A stretch of 64,000 nucleotides of DNA, from assembly GCF_012844365.1 (NCBI RefSeq), contig NZ_CP051626.1, forward strand, positions 3,534,001 to 3,598,000. Reading direction: 5' to 3'. Below the pieces are notes generated by a model. The model saw only the letters and a list, made by a program, of their open reading frames with translations. It did no database searches and was not told the origin of the DNA. Positions 1 to 7,359 of the stretch are shown here, in pieces. Made by a program: the position numbers and the translations under genes. Positions within the stretch are counted from its first letter, which is position 1. Each line of letters begins with the position of its first letter. The stretch is from Brevibacterium sp. 'Marine'. Its GTDB lineage: Bacteria > Actinomycetota > Actinomycetes > Actinomycetales > Brevibacteriaceae.

Positions 1-810
1 TCGGCTCCGGGAGGTCCCGGAGTCCCCGGTGCAGCTCTCGGTCTCCCACCTGCTCAGGCTCGTCACCAGCTGCCGGAGCCGTTTGGTGGCTTCGGCGTTG
101 ACCAGCGCCAACTCGGCGACGAGGCGGTCGGCGGTCTCGAAGTCGCTTTCCTTCGCGAGGGTGCGGATGATCGCGGATTCGGTGGTCAGCGAGTGCGAGA
201 TGGTGTCGTGCATATCGCTGGTGAACCGGGCGCGCATGGCGTCGAGTGATTTCTGGTGGTCGACGGCGGCGCGTTCGCGGCGGTCGATCTCACTTCGGAT
301 TCGGGCCTCGACGAAGGACGCGCACAGGCCGAGGATCGAATAGGTCAGCCAGCCGTACCCGAGGTCGGTGAGTCCTTCGAAGCCGGCGTCATAGGACCCG
401 AGTCGGGTCGATGCGCCGAGGTAGACGGCCAGTCCGAGGGTTCCCAGCGCAAACCCGATCCAGCGACGGCGGCTGATCAGGACCGCGGTGGCGAGGATGA
501 GCGCCTCGGGGAACATGTTCTCCAGGTCCGGGTAGAGCATGGAGAACCCGATTCCCAGAACGGTCGTGGCGACGACGATGCTCAGCGGCAGGAACGCGGC
601 CAAGACGATGAGGCCGTAGGCGAGGACGAGCAGGCCTGCGTAGCGGGGTTCGGTGATCTCGAAGGAGCCGGGGACGAGGATCGTCAGCCCCATGATGAGG
701 GCCAGCAGGCGGATCGGCAGATCGATGAAGCGCGGTCCCCGGAGGAAGTGCCACACTCGAGCCGGGACACTCGCTGACGTGCCGGTCGCGCCGTCGATCT
801 CTGATGTCAT
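1..810 (-). CDS. Sensor histidine kinase, NarL/DesK type (3' end cut by window edge)
   Basis: The minus-strand frame from the ATG at 810 stays open for 270 codons to the left edge, so the C-terminal ATPase part is missing. Several hydrophobic segments lie between about residues 31 and 168 (around 31-50, 58-92, 103-131 and 150-168), consistent with a membrane-embedded sensor. They are followed by a linker and a HisKA_3-like dimerisation motif in which a His-Asp pair (H201-D202) precedes TISHSL. That His is the expected phosphoacceptor. The family transfers phosphate to a LuxR-type response regulator, which would lie to the left of the window. The ligand cannot be guessed. Family assignment is firm; the specific role is unknown. 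Confidence 0.8.
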   Translation of the reverse strand, partial: MTSEIDGATGTSASVPARVWHFLRGPRFIDLPIRLLALIMGLTILVPGSFEITEPRYAGLLVLAYGLIVLAAFLPLSIVVATTVLGIGFSMLYPDLENMFPEALILATAVLISRRRWIGFALGTLGLAVYLGASTRLGSYDAGFEGLTDLGYGWLTYSILGLCASFVEARIRSEIDRRERAAVDHQKSLDAMRARFTSDMHDTISHSLTTESAIIRTLAKESDFETADRLVAELALVNAEATKRLRQLVTSLSRWETESCTGDSGTSRSR

Positions 811-842
811 GGCCCCTATTGTGCTACAAGTGCACCCCCCGA

Positions 843-899
843 ACTACCTGACGGCGGCCCAGCAACCTTGCGCGAGGTTGCGGGCCGCCGTCAGGTAGT
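843..899 (-). terminator. Long inverted repeat downstream of gabT
   Basis: The arms ACTACCTGACGGCGGCCC (843-860) and GGGCCGCCGTCAGGTAGT (882-899) pair perfectly. After one bulged A, the inner arms GCAACCT/AGGTTGC pair as well, giving 25 base pairs around a 6-nt loop. It lies 13 nt past the gabT stop codon and upstream of the kinase gene transcribed in the same direction. No T-tract follows on either strand. I read it as a terminator or mRNA 3'-end stabiliser. Confidence 0.6.
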
Positions 900-912
900 A
901 ATTAGGGGGATT

Positions 913-2277
913 TCAGCTGAGGAGGTCGGCGAGGGCGGCTTCGATGACGTCGAAGGCGTCGTTCAGCAGCTCGTCGGAGATCGTCAGCGGCGGCAGGAAG
1001 CGCAGGATGTTGCTGTAGGTTCCCGTGGTGAGCACGAGGACGCCGTTCTTCGCGCAGTAGTCCGCGATCTTCTTCACCAGGTCCGCGTTCGGCTCGATCG
1101 AATCGCGCTCGACGAACTCGGCGGCGACCATGGCTCCACGGCCACGGACATCGCCGACTTCGGGGTACTTCGACTGCAGCTTCGTGAGGCGGTCGACGAT
1201 GATCTCACCGATCGCCAGGGCACGATCGGCCAGTCCGTCCTCTTCGTACGCGGCGATGGCACCGAGGGCGGCGGCGCAGGCGGTGGGGTTGCCGCCGTAG
1301 GTTCCGCCGAGGCGGCCCGGTCCGACCGAGTCCATGATGTCCGCGCGACCGGTCACCGCCGACAGCGGCAGACCGCCGGCGATGCCCTTGGCCGTGGTGA
1401 TGAGGTCGGGCACGATGCCCTCCCACTCGGAGGCGAACATTTTTCCGGTGCGGGCGAATCCGGCCTGCACCTCGTCGGCGACGAAGACGATGCCCTTTTC
1501 GCGGGCGTAGTCGACGAGCGTGGGCAGGAAGCCCTCGGCCGGGACGATGAAGCCGCCCTCACCCTGGATGGGTTCGATGACGATCGCAGCGACGTATTCG
1601 GAGCCGATCTGCTTCTCGATCATCGTGATGACGCGCTTGGCTGCGTCCTCACCGCTGATCTTCGTGCCGGCCGCATCGTTGTCGCGGTACGGGTAGGACA
1701 TGGGTGCGCGGTAGACCTCACCGGCGAAGGGACCGAAGCCGGCCTTGTAGGGAGCAGCCTTTGCGGTCATCGCCATGGTCAGGTTGGTGCGGCCGTGGTA
1801 GGCGTGGTCGAAGACGACGACGGCGTCGCGGCCGGTGTGGGCGCGAGCGATCTTCACGGCGTTCTCGACGGCCTCGGCACCGGAGTTGAGCAGCACGGTG
1901 CGCTTCTCGTGGTCACCGGGGGTCAGCCGGTTGAGGGCTTCGGCGACTTCGACGTAGCTCTCGTACGGGTTGACCATGAAGCAGGTGTGGGTGAAGGCCT
2001 CGAGCTGGGCCTTCGCGGCCTCGACCACGCGGGGGTTCGCGTTGCCGGCCGTGGTCACGGCGATGCCCGAACCGAGGTCGATGAGTTGGTTGCCGTCGGC
2101 GTCCTTGAGGATGCCGCCCCCGGCCGCCACCACATAGGCGGGCAGGCTCGAACCGACACCGGTCGCCACTGCTGACTTGCGACGTTCCTCGATCTCACGG
2201 GACTTCGGTCCCGGAATCTCGGTGACGATCTTACGTTCCTGCGGCAGAGCTTCGCCGCCAATCTCCAAAGCTGTCAT
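913..2277 (-). CDS. gabT: 4-aminobutyrate aminotransferase
   Basis: This 454-residue class-III PLP aminotransferase transfers the amino group of GABA to 2-oxoglutarate, giving succinate semialdehyde and glutamate in the cytosol. The PLP-phosphate/imine region is clear: DEVQAGFARTG contains D268, which would contact the pyridine nitrogen, and TTAKGIAGG contains K297, the Schiff-base lysine. Their spacing of 29 residues equals that of E. coli GabT (D239/K268, from memory). Length is normal for the family. No succinate-semialdehyde dehydrogenase gene is adjacent, so the GABA shunt is completed elsewhere. The ATG at 2277 has no Shine-Dalgarno sequence, and a candidate -10 lies only 8 nt upstream, which suggests a leaderless mRNA. 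A related omega-amino acid substrate cannot be excluded. Confidence 0.9.
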   Translation of the reverse strand: MTALEIGGEALPQERKIVTEIPGPKSREIEERRKSAVATGVGSSLPAYVVAAGGGILKDADGNQLIDLGSGIAVTTAGNANPRVVEAAKAQLEAFTHTCFMVNPYESYVEVAEALNRLTPGDHEKRTVLLNSGAEAVENAVKIARAHTGRDAVVVFDHAYHGRTNLTMAMTAKAAPYKAGFGPFAGEVYRAPMSYPYRDNDAAGTKISGEDAAKRVITMIEKQIGSEYVAAIVIEPIQGEGGFIVPAEGFLPTLVDYAREKGIVFVADEVQAGFARTGKMFASEWEGIVPDLITTAKGIAGGLPLSAVTGRADIMDSVGPGRLGGTYGGNPTACAAALGAIAAYEEDGLADRALAIGEIIVDRLTKLQSKYPEVGDVRGRGAMVAAEFVERDSIEPNADLVKKIADYCAKNGVLVLTTGTYSNILRFLPPLTISDELLNDAFDVIEAALADLLS

Positions 2278-2284
2278 AAGGGGA

Positions 2285-2314
2285 AGAATAGGGGCAATCG
2301 ACGCTTTTTGTCAC
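2285..2314 (-). promoter_or_regulatory. Candidate gabT promoter
   Basis: Reading the minus strand, GTGACA (2314-2309) and TATTCT (2290-2285) are separated by 18 bp, resembling -35 and -10 boxes. Initiation about 7 nt below the -10 would fall next to the ATG at 2277. This fits the absence of a ribosome binding site. It is a pattern match only. Confidence 0.35.
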
Positions 2315-2484
2315 TTGCCGTCCGAGGGCTGGGCAGAACCGCTCGCCGCGGAGAGACGACCCCGCGGATTCGGCGCTGATCGGGTACGGATTCCGTTGTC
2401 GTGCGCCGGTGGCCGAATCCTCATTGCGGATGGCCGACAGCGAAGGCGGAAACAGCGCCGGGTCGTCCCCGACGCTCCCGGGAA

Positions 2485-3690
2485 TCAGCGGTTCTGGCTG
2501 CGGGCGTCGACGTCCCTGTTCCGTTCCGGAAGCACGCGCTCGTGCTCGCGCATCGGCACGACGATCGTCTCCTGAGCGCCGACGACGCGTTCTCCGTCGC
2601 CGATTTCGAAGCTCAGCTGCGCCTCGGGAGCCAGGTTCCGTTTGACCACGGCCAGACCGATCGGTCCGAGCTCCCAATGCACGGTCACCGAGGTCAGGGT
2701 GCCCACTGAACGTTCGGACCCGCGGACCTCGGCGAGCACCTCGGTGCCGGGATCCGGGGCGATGTGGCCGGATCCGTCGAGGTGGACGAAGGTCAGACGC
2801 CTGGGCGGCTGACCGAGATTGTGGACGCGTGCCACCGCTTCCTGCCCGCGGTAGCACCCCTTCGCCAGGTGCACGGCCGTGCGCAGCAGGTCGAGTTCGC
2901 CGACGAGGGCTTTGTGGTCGATTTCGTTCCGGCCCGGCCGCCAGGCGGCGATCCGCAGCGCCTCCCAGGCGTCGAAGCCGGCCATATCGAAGGTGTTCGC
3001 CGACAGTCCCTGCAGGTCAGAGCGTTTGACGATGCCGATGACGAACGGGGTCTCGAGACCGGGGTGGTCGGTGCCCGCGACGTCCTGGCCGATGTCGATC
3101 TGCGCATAGGAGGCCGATCCGCTTCCGATATGCGGCCACGGGTCGGACCAGGTTCGGGTGACGGGCAGGGCTTCCGGCAGGGACGTGATGGCGCCGAAGC
3201 ACTGGTAGTCGTCGCTGAGGTCCTCGATCTCGACGCGCATCATGAAGACCATTTTGCGCAGGAAGTCCAGGGTCGCGTCGGTGTGAAGGTCGCTGATGGC
3301 CCACAGTGCCTCACCGTCGTCGACGAGCTTCAGCCAGCCCTCGATGCGACCGTTCGGGTCGAGTACGAGGGTTTCGGTGGACACACCGGGGGCCAGGGTG
3401 TCGATCTTCTGCGTGGTGATCGAGTTCAGCCAGGTCAGACGGTCGGGTCCGCTCAGACGCAGCACGCGGAGATGGGCGAGGTCGACGAGACCGTCCTTCT
3501 CTTCGAGCACGCGCTGCTCACGCAGGGGAGCTCCGTAGTGGATGGGAGTCTCGGCGAGATCGCCGGCCCCGAGCACCGCGGTCGAGCTCAGTCCGCGAGC
3601 CAGCGACGAGCGACGAACCGCCTCGGCAGGGGTGTTCTCCGGCGACGGCGAATCGTTGACATCAGAATTCGGCGACACGGGATCAGTCAT
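2485..3690 (-). CDS. ygfZ: YgfZ/GcvT-like folate-binding protein
   Basis: This 401-residue protein of the YgfZ family has the family signature KGCYRGQEAVAR, with the conserved cysteine at C279. YgfZ proteins bind tetrahydrofolate and help build or repair Fe-S clusters in a subset of enzymes such as the radical-SAM protein MiaB. They have the GcvT fold but are not themselves glycine-cleavage aminomethyltransferases. The first 40 residues are hydrophilic and poorly conserved in character. The C-terminal 20 residues are rich in Arg, Glu and Asp. The start ATG at 3690 lies one nucleotide after the nitrobindin stop codon, so the two genes are almost certainly co-transcribed. Confidence 0.85.
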   Translation of the reverse strand: MTDPVSPNSDVNDSPSPENTPAEAVRRSSLARGLSSTAVLGAGDLAETPIHYGAPLREQRVLEEKDGLVDLAHLRVLRLSGPDRLTWLNSITTQKIDTLAPGVSTETLVLDPNGRIEGWLKLVDDGEALWAISDLHTDATLDFLRKMVFMMRVEIEDLSDDYQCFGAITSLPEALPVTRTWSDPWPHIGSGSASYAQIDIGQDVAGTDHPGLETPFVIGIVKRSDLQGLSANTFDMAGFDAWEALRIAAWRPGRNEIDHKALVGELDLLRTAVHLAKGCYRGQEAVARVHNLGQPPRRLTFVHLDGSGHIAPDPGTEVLAEVRGSERSVGTLTSVTVHWELGPIGLAVVKRNLAPEAQLSFEIGDGERVVGAQETIVVPMREHERVLPERNRDVDARSQNR

Positions 3691-3691
3691 C

Positions 3692-4294
3692 TTAAGACAG
3701 CTTCTTCAATCTGGCAGAGGAGTGGGAGGCGAGTTCGTGGCCCATGGCTGCCATGTCCCAGGCCCACATGAGTTCGCCGCCGACGAGGCCGTACATCCGA
3801 GTCGAGGCGGTGTACTCCTTCGCGGTCTTGGTCCTGGCCACCACATCGGTGGCCAGATCGATGCGCGGGCCTTTGACGGTGCCGGCATAGAGCTCCATGA
3901 CTCCGTGCGGGTGAACGATCTCCGCTTCGATCTCGAAGGCGTCGTCATTCGTGCGCAGGGTCTCGACCGCGGCGGCCGTAGTGAAGCTCTGGGGTTCGGT
4001 CGGCACCATCATTCCCGGGCCGACGTCCCCGTCGTCGTGCTGACGCACGAGCTGCCAGAAACCGGTCTCGAGAGTCAGGGTCGAGTCGAGTTCACCGGAT
4101 TCGCCGAGCAGCCACGCATGCGCGGTGTACTGGAGGAAGGGCGTGCCCTGATGGGCGACGAAGTCGATGCGCTGGCCGAACTGCTTCTCAGGAGTGTCCG
4201 CATAGCCGACGACACCGACGCCTTCCCACGACCCGATCAGCCAGGACAGCGGGACGAGCTCGGAATGGACCGAGTCATCGAGTTCGATCACCAT
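3692..4294 (-). CDS. Nitrobindin-type heme-binding FABP-like protein
   Basis: This 200-residue beta-barrel protein of the nitrobindin/THAP4 family has the N-terminal GSWEGVG motif at residues 21-27. At the C-terminus, ASHSSARLKK carries H191, the position of the proximal heme ligand in this family. Members bind ferric heme in a small ten-stranded barrel and react with NO and peroxynitrite. Their cellular role is only partly known. The gene is followed directly by ygfZ, a pairing consistent with protection or maintenance of metal cofactors. It is preceded at 6 nt by a 38-residue membrane protein gene. No strong ribosome binding site is visible, which suggests translational coupling to the upstream small gene. 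Confidence 0.8.
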   Translation of the reverse strand: MVIELDDSVHSELVPLSWLIGSWEGVGVVGYADTPEKQFGQRIDFVAHQGTPFLQYTAHAWLLGESGELDSTLTLETGFWQLVRQHDDGDVGPGMMVPTEPQSFTTAAAVETLRTNDDAFEIEAEIVHPHGVMELYAGTVKGPRIDLATDVVARTKTAKEYTASTRMYGLVGGELMWAWDMAAMGHELASHSSARLKKLS

Positions 4295-4300
4295 GAGGGA

Positions 4301-4417
4301 TCAGCGGTTGTCTTTGAACAGCGCTGTGACGACCTTGACTCCGACACCCAGGGCGCCGAGAGCGGCGATGCCGACGAGGCCGGAGAAGACGATTTCGAGA
4401 GCAACAAGATTTTCCAT
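4301..4417 (-). CDS. Small 38-residue membrane protein
   Basis: A short minus-strand frame starts with ATG at 4417 and ends with TGA at 4301-4303. It encodes 38 residues: an acidic N-terminus (MENLVALE), one hydrophobic helix of about 22 residues rich in Gly, Ala, Val and Leu, and a basic end (ALFKDNR). It lies 6 nt upstream of the nitrobindin gene in the same direction. The frame is coherent and its GC-rich third positions match the neighbours, so I think it is real. I do not recognise a family. It may anchor or regulate its neighbours, but nothing in the sequence proves this. Confidence 0.5.
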   Translation of the reverse strand: MENLVALEIVFSGLVGIAALGALGVGVKVVTALFKDNR

Positions 4418-4464
4418 GCCCTCAGTCTACAGTTCCCGGCAAAGCGATGTGCATTCAGCCCGAC

Positions 4465-4533
4465 GACGCGGACCCCGGTCGTGCAGCGACGCGGACCCCG
4501 GTCGTGCGGCGACGCGAACCCCGGTCGTGCGGA
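4465..4533. repeat. Three tandem copies of a 23-bp repeat
   Basis: A unit beginning GACGCGGACCCCGGTCGTGC is repeated at 4465-4487, 4488-4510 and 4511-4533 with only one to three differences between copies. It sits in the 128-bp gap between two minus-strand genes. No gene or simple hairpin explains it. Confidence 0.8.
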
Positions 4534-4545
4534 TCGGCGCGCAGG

Positions 4546-5349
4546 TCAGGAAGCGACGCGTTCGATCGCGTAGACGACGACTCCGCCGAGAGCGATCGGA
4601 GCGGCACCGAGGGCGAGCTGAACGGCGAAGCTGCGAGCCTTCTCGACGTTCTTCTTCACCTCGATGTTCTGCGAGGCCTCGAGGTTGGCGGCCTGGAACT
4701 TCGCATAGGCGACGAGCCCGAGCATCCGATCGACCGCCGCGACGAGCAGACCCATGACGACGCCGAGGATGAGCGCCGTGGCCAGGGAGAGCGCCGGTGC
4801 GAACACGAGCACCGACAGGATCCCCGCCCCGGCCGTGGACATGGCGATGGCCAGCGGCGACGTGTAGATCGCCGGCCACGGCAGCGCGGTCATGCACTGC
4901 GCCACGATGAGCGAGGCGAGGCCGATGACGATGGCCTCCTTGTCACCGGGGATCGTGATCGCAGCGACCCAAGTGCTCGCCGACAGGACGATGACGAGGC
5001 CGGAGACCTGCGCGGACACGTTCGCCACAGCATAGGAGGCGCCGATTCCGCGGGTGAGGTTCTGCACGAAGGTCCACAGCAGACCCAGGCCCGCCAGCAC
5101 AGGCAGCCAGTCGAGGTAGGGAGAAGTGGAGTCGTGCCAGGCGGCGTAGAGACCGCCGACCCCGAAGAGGGCGAGCATGATCGACGTCGCCCGCGGCTGC
5201 GGGGAGTCCGTCAGGCGCGGCCAACCGTAGGCGACGCCGAAGACGATGAGCCCGGTCGCCAGCAGGAAGAGCGTATAGCCCCAGTACACGGAGGCGCTGA
5301 GGGCCAACACCAACACCAGGGCGACGGCTACTCGAATCCATCTGATCAC
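4546..5349 (-). CDS. Polytopic integral membrane protein of unknown function
   Basis: The chosen GTG at 5349 gives 267 residues; AAGG lies upstream of it. Longer versions would add a basic, non-conserved-looking leader that runs into the promoter of the divergent regulator. The protein has about seven hydrophobic segments, starting at residue 3 and spread over the first 215 residues. A charged amphipathic stretch around NIEVKKNVEKARS (about residues 230-243) follows, and then one last helix. I do not recognise a named family and see no catalytic motif. It stands alone and is transcribed away from glnR. Confidence 0.65.
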   Translation of the reverse strand: MIRWIRVAVALVLVLALSASVYWGYTLFLLATGLIVFGVAYGWPRLTDSPQPRATSIMLALFGVGGLYAAWHDSTSPYLDWLPVLAGLGLLWTFVQNLTRGIGASYAVANVSAQVSGLVIVLSASTWVAAITIPGDKEAIVIGLASLIVAQCMTALPWPAIYTSPLAIAMSTAGAGILSVLVFAPALSLATALILGVVMGLLVAAVDRMLGLVAYAKFQAANLEASQNIEVKKNVEKARSFAVQLALGAAPIALGGVVVYAIERVAS

Positions 5350-5430
5350 AGCACTATCGTGCCTTATCCGATGACGCCCACGGTAACCACCGGTGGTTGC
5401 GCGTCGGAGCAGCACCGGCCAGGGCATCGC

Positions 5431-5436
5431 TATAAT
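5431..5436 (+). promoter_or_regulatory. -10 box upstream of the glnR-like operon
   Basis: A perfect TATAAT hexamer lies 45-50 nt before the regulator start. No good -35 box is visible at the usual distance. A GAGGAGG ribosome binding site follows at 5471-5477. Confidence 0.4.
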
Positions 5437-5480
5437 CTTCCTCAGACGACGGGCTCAGAAGACGGGCGCCGAGGAGGTGG

Positions 5481-6386
5481 ATGCAGCACATGCGGATTCT
5501 GCACATCTGCCCCACGGCCAGGCTCGACGCTCCCCTGGCTCCCGAATCCCTGCAGTACCTCGGCCACCGAATCGACCGGTGCGGCGTCGAGGATCTGCCC
5601 GGCCGTCGGACCGACTCCGCTGCGGTCGACGTCGTCATCGTCGACGCCTGTCTCGATCTGTCCCTGGCCCCGCGCATCGCCGAACTCCTCGCCGAGGCGC
5701 GGATCACCGCCCCCGTCATCGTCGTCCTCGGGGAGGGCGGACTGGCGACGGCCTCGGCGAAATGGCACGTGGCCGACCTCATCCTCACCACGGCCGGCCC
5801 CGCCGAGGTGGAAGCGCGGCTGCGCGTGGCTCGTGATCGTCACATCGCTTCATCGTCCGCCCACGCCGACGGCGGCTTCCCCGGCGGTATGCATGCCGGG
5901 GCCGGCCGTGCCGGAGCGAAGGGCGGCGCGGGGAGCTGGGGGCCGGTGCGCACCGGCCGCGGGACCGTCGGCACGTCCAGGGACAGCGGATTCGGATTGT
6001 CCGGCCGCCTCGGCGACGCGGACGAGGAACTGGTGAACGCCGACGGCGAGCCGATGGTCGTCGTCACCGGAGACCTCCGCATCGACGAGACGGCGTTCAC
6101 CGCCGAGCTCGGCGGACGCAGTCTCGATCTGACCTACCGAGAATTCGCCCTGCTGAAGTTCTTCGCCATGCACCCCGAACGCGTCTTCACCCGCGACGAC
6201 ATCCTGCTCGCGGTGTGGGGCGATGACTACTTCGGCGGCACTCGCACCGTTGACGTGCATGTTCGCCGCCTCCGTGCGAAACTCGGCAAAGACCTTGAGA
6301 ACGCCATCCACACCGTGCGCAACGTCGGCTACCGCTTCAGCGCCGACAGCGTCACAGACACAGATTCAGAGGACGAGACGGCATGA
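5481..6386 (+). CDS. glnR: GlnR-like OmpR-family response regulator
   Basis: The protein has 301 residues from the ATG at 5481; an alternative ATG at 5490 gives 298. An N-terminal receiver-like domain (about 1-115) contains VDVVIVDAC but lacks most of the canonical acidic pocket, as in the atypical GlnR receivers. A Gly/Ala-rich linker of about 70 residues follows. The C-terminal winged helix (about 195-290) has LTYREFALLKFF and the recognition segment RTVDVHVRRLRAKLG. GlnR controls nitrogen assimilation genes in actinomycetes. Placement directly before mshD and the pst genes parallels Mycobacterium tuberculosis Rv0818-Rv0820 (from memory), which supports the name. Its stop codon overlaps the mshD start (ATGA). 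Confidence 0.75.
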   Translation: MQHMRILHICPTARLDAPLAPESLQYLGHRIDRCGVEDLPGRRTDSAAVDVVIVDACLDLSLAPRIAELLAEARITAPVIVVLGEGGLATASAKWHVADLILTTAGPAEVEARLRVARDRHIASSSAHADGGFPGGMHAGAGRAGAKGGAGSWGPVRTGRGTVGTSRDSGFGLSGRLGDADEELVNADGEPMVVVTGDLRIDETAFTAELGGRSLDLTYREFALLKFFAMHPERVFTRDDILLAVWGDDYFGGTRTVDVHVRRLRAKLGKDLENAIHTVRNVGYRFSADSVTDTDSEDETA

Positions 6387-7348
6387 GAATCCAGGCCAGC
6401 GGGGCAGTCGCCTCCACTTCGATCGACCCCCTCACCGAGGATGAGCTGACGTTCCTCGATGACGTGGCAGCGACCGACGGTGCCCCGGAGATCTCCGGCG
6501 GGCTCATGGCCGTCGCCACCGGTGAGGACACCGCCCACGCGGCGCAGACCGCGTCGAGCGTGTGGCGCGTGTTCGACGGTGAGACTCTCATCGGCTTCGG
6601 AATCCGGGCCCTGCAGGGCGATCGTCACGCCGCAGAGTTCCTCATCGCCCCCGCCCACCGCGGCCAGGGCCTCGGCGAACAGCTGCTGAGAACGATCCTC
6701 GACGAAGAGCCCGAAGCCTGGTGCTGGTCGCACGGCGACCATCCGGCTGCCGCCCACCTCGCGCAGAAGCACGGCCTCGGCCGTGACCGGGTGCTCTATC
6801 AGATGCGCACGGACACCGGGCTGAGCCTCGACGCCCTCCCAGAGACTCGGAGTCCCGACGGGGTCGAGATCCGGTCCTTCGCCCTCGGTGACGAGGACGG
6901 CTGGCTGGCCGTGAACAACTCCGCCTTCGACTGGCATCCCGAACAGGGCGGCCAGACCCGGGCCGATATCGACGCCGTCGTGACGCCTGCGGATTTCGAC
7001 CCGAACACCTTCATCATCGCCGCCCGCGGCGGCGAAGTCATCGGCTTCCATCAGACGAAGATCACGGACACGGATGACCAGGGCCGCCTCGGCGAGGTCT
7101 ATGTCGTCGGCGTCGATCCGCGCATCCATGCCAAGGGCGTGGGCAAGGCGCTGACGGTCGAGGGAATGCGGCGGATGGTGGCCGCCGGTGCCGAGACGAT
7201 CGAACTCTACGTCGAATCGGACAACGCCCCGGCGCTAGGCTTGTACGAGCGGCTGGGATTCCATGTCGCGGTCGCGCACGTGGCCTATGCACCGGCCTCC
7301 ACCGAGGTCACCGGCACTGATTCGGCGAGCACGGCGTCGAGCGAGTAA
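6383..7348 (+). CDS. mshD: Mycothiol synthase
   Basis: MshD acetylates the cysteine amine of Cys-GlcN-inositol with acetyl-CoA, the last step of mycothiol synthesis; mycothiol is the main low-molecular-weight thiol of actinobacteria. The 321-residue protein is a tandem of two GNAT domains. The N-terminal one includes [15 protein letters not shown] (about residues 90-104). The active C-terminal one has [19 protein letters not shown] and the typical end [20 protein letters not shown]. Length and arrangement match the family. The start overlaps the glnR stop by 4 nt, so the two are translationally coupled. Confidence 0.88.
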   Translation: MRIQASGAVASTSIDPLTEDELTFLDDVAATDGAPEISGGLMAVATGEDTAHAAQTASSVWRVFDGETLIGFGIRALQGDRHAAEFLIAPAHRGQGLGEQLLRTILDEEPEAWCWSHGDHPAAAHLAQKHGLGRDRVLYQMRTDTGLSLDALPETRSPDGVEIRSFALGDEDGWLAVNNSAFDWHPEQGGQTRADIDAVVTPADFDPNTFIIAARGGEVIGFHQTKITDTDDQGRLGEVYVVGVDPRIHAKGVGKALTVEGMRRMVAAGAETIELYVESDNAPALGLYERLGFHVAVAHVAYAPASTEVTGTDSASTASSE

Positions 7349-7359
7349 GGAGCAGATCG

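Noticed and set aside
868-2175. A long plus-strand frame opposite gabT
   Set aside because: It is the antisense shadow of a clear aminotransferase gene; the product is Gly/Asp/Val-rich with no domain.
4447-6036. A 529-codon plus-strand frame across the membrane protein and regulator genes
   Set aside because: It runs antisense to one real gene and out of frame through another, with Arg/Gly/Asp-rich composition and no domain.
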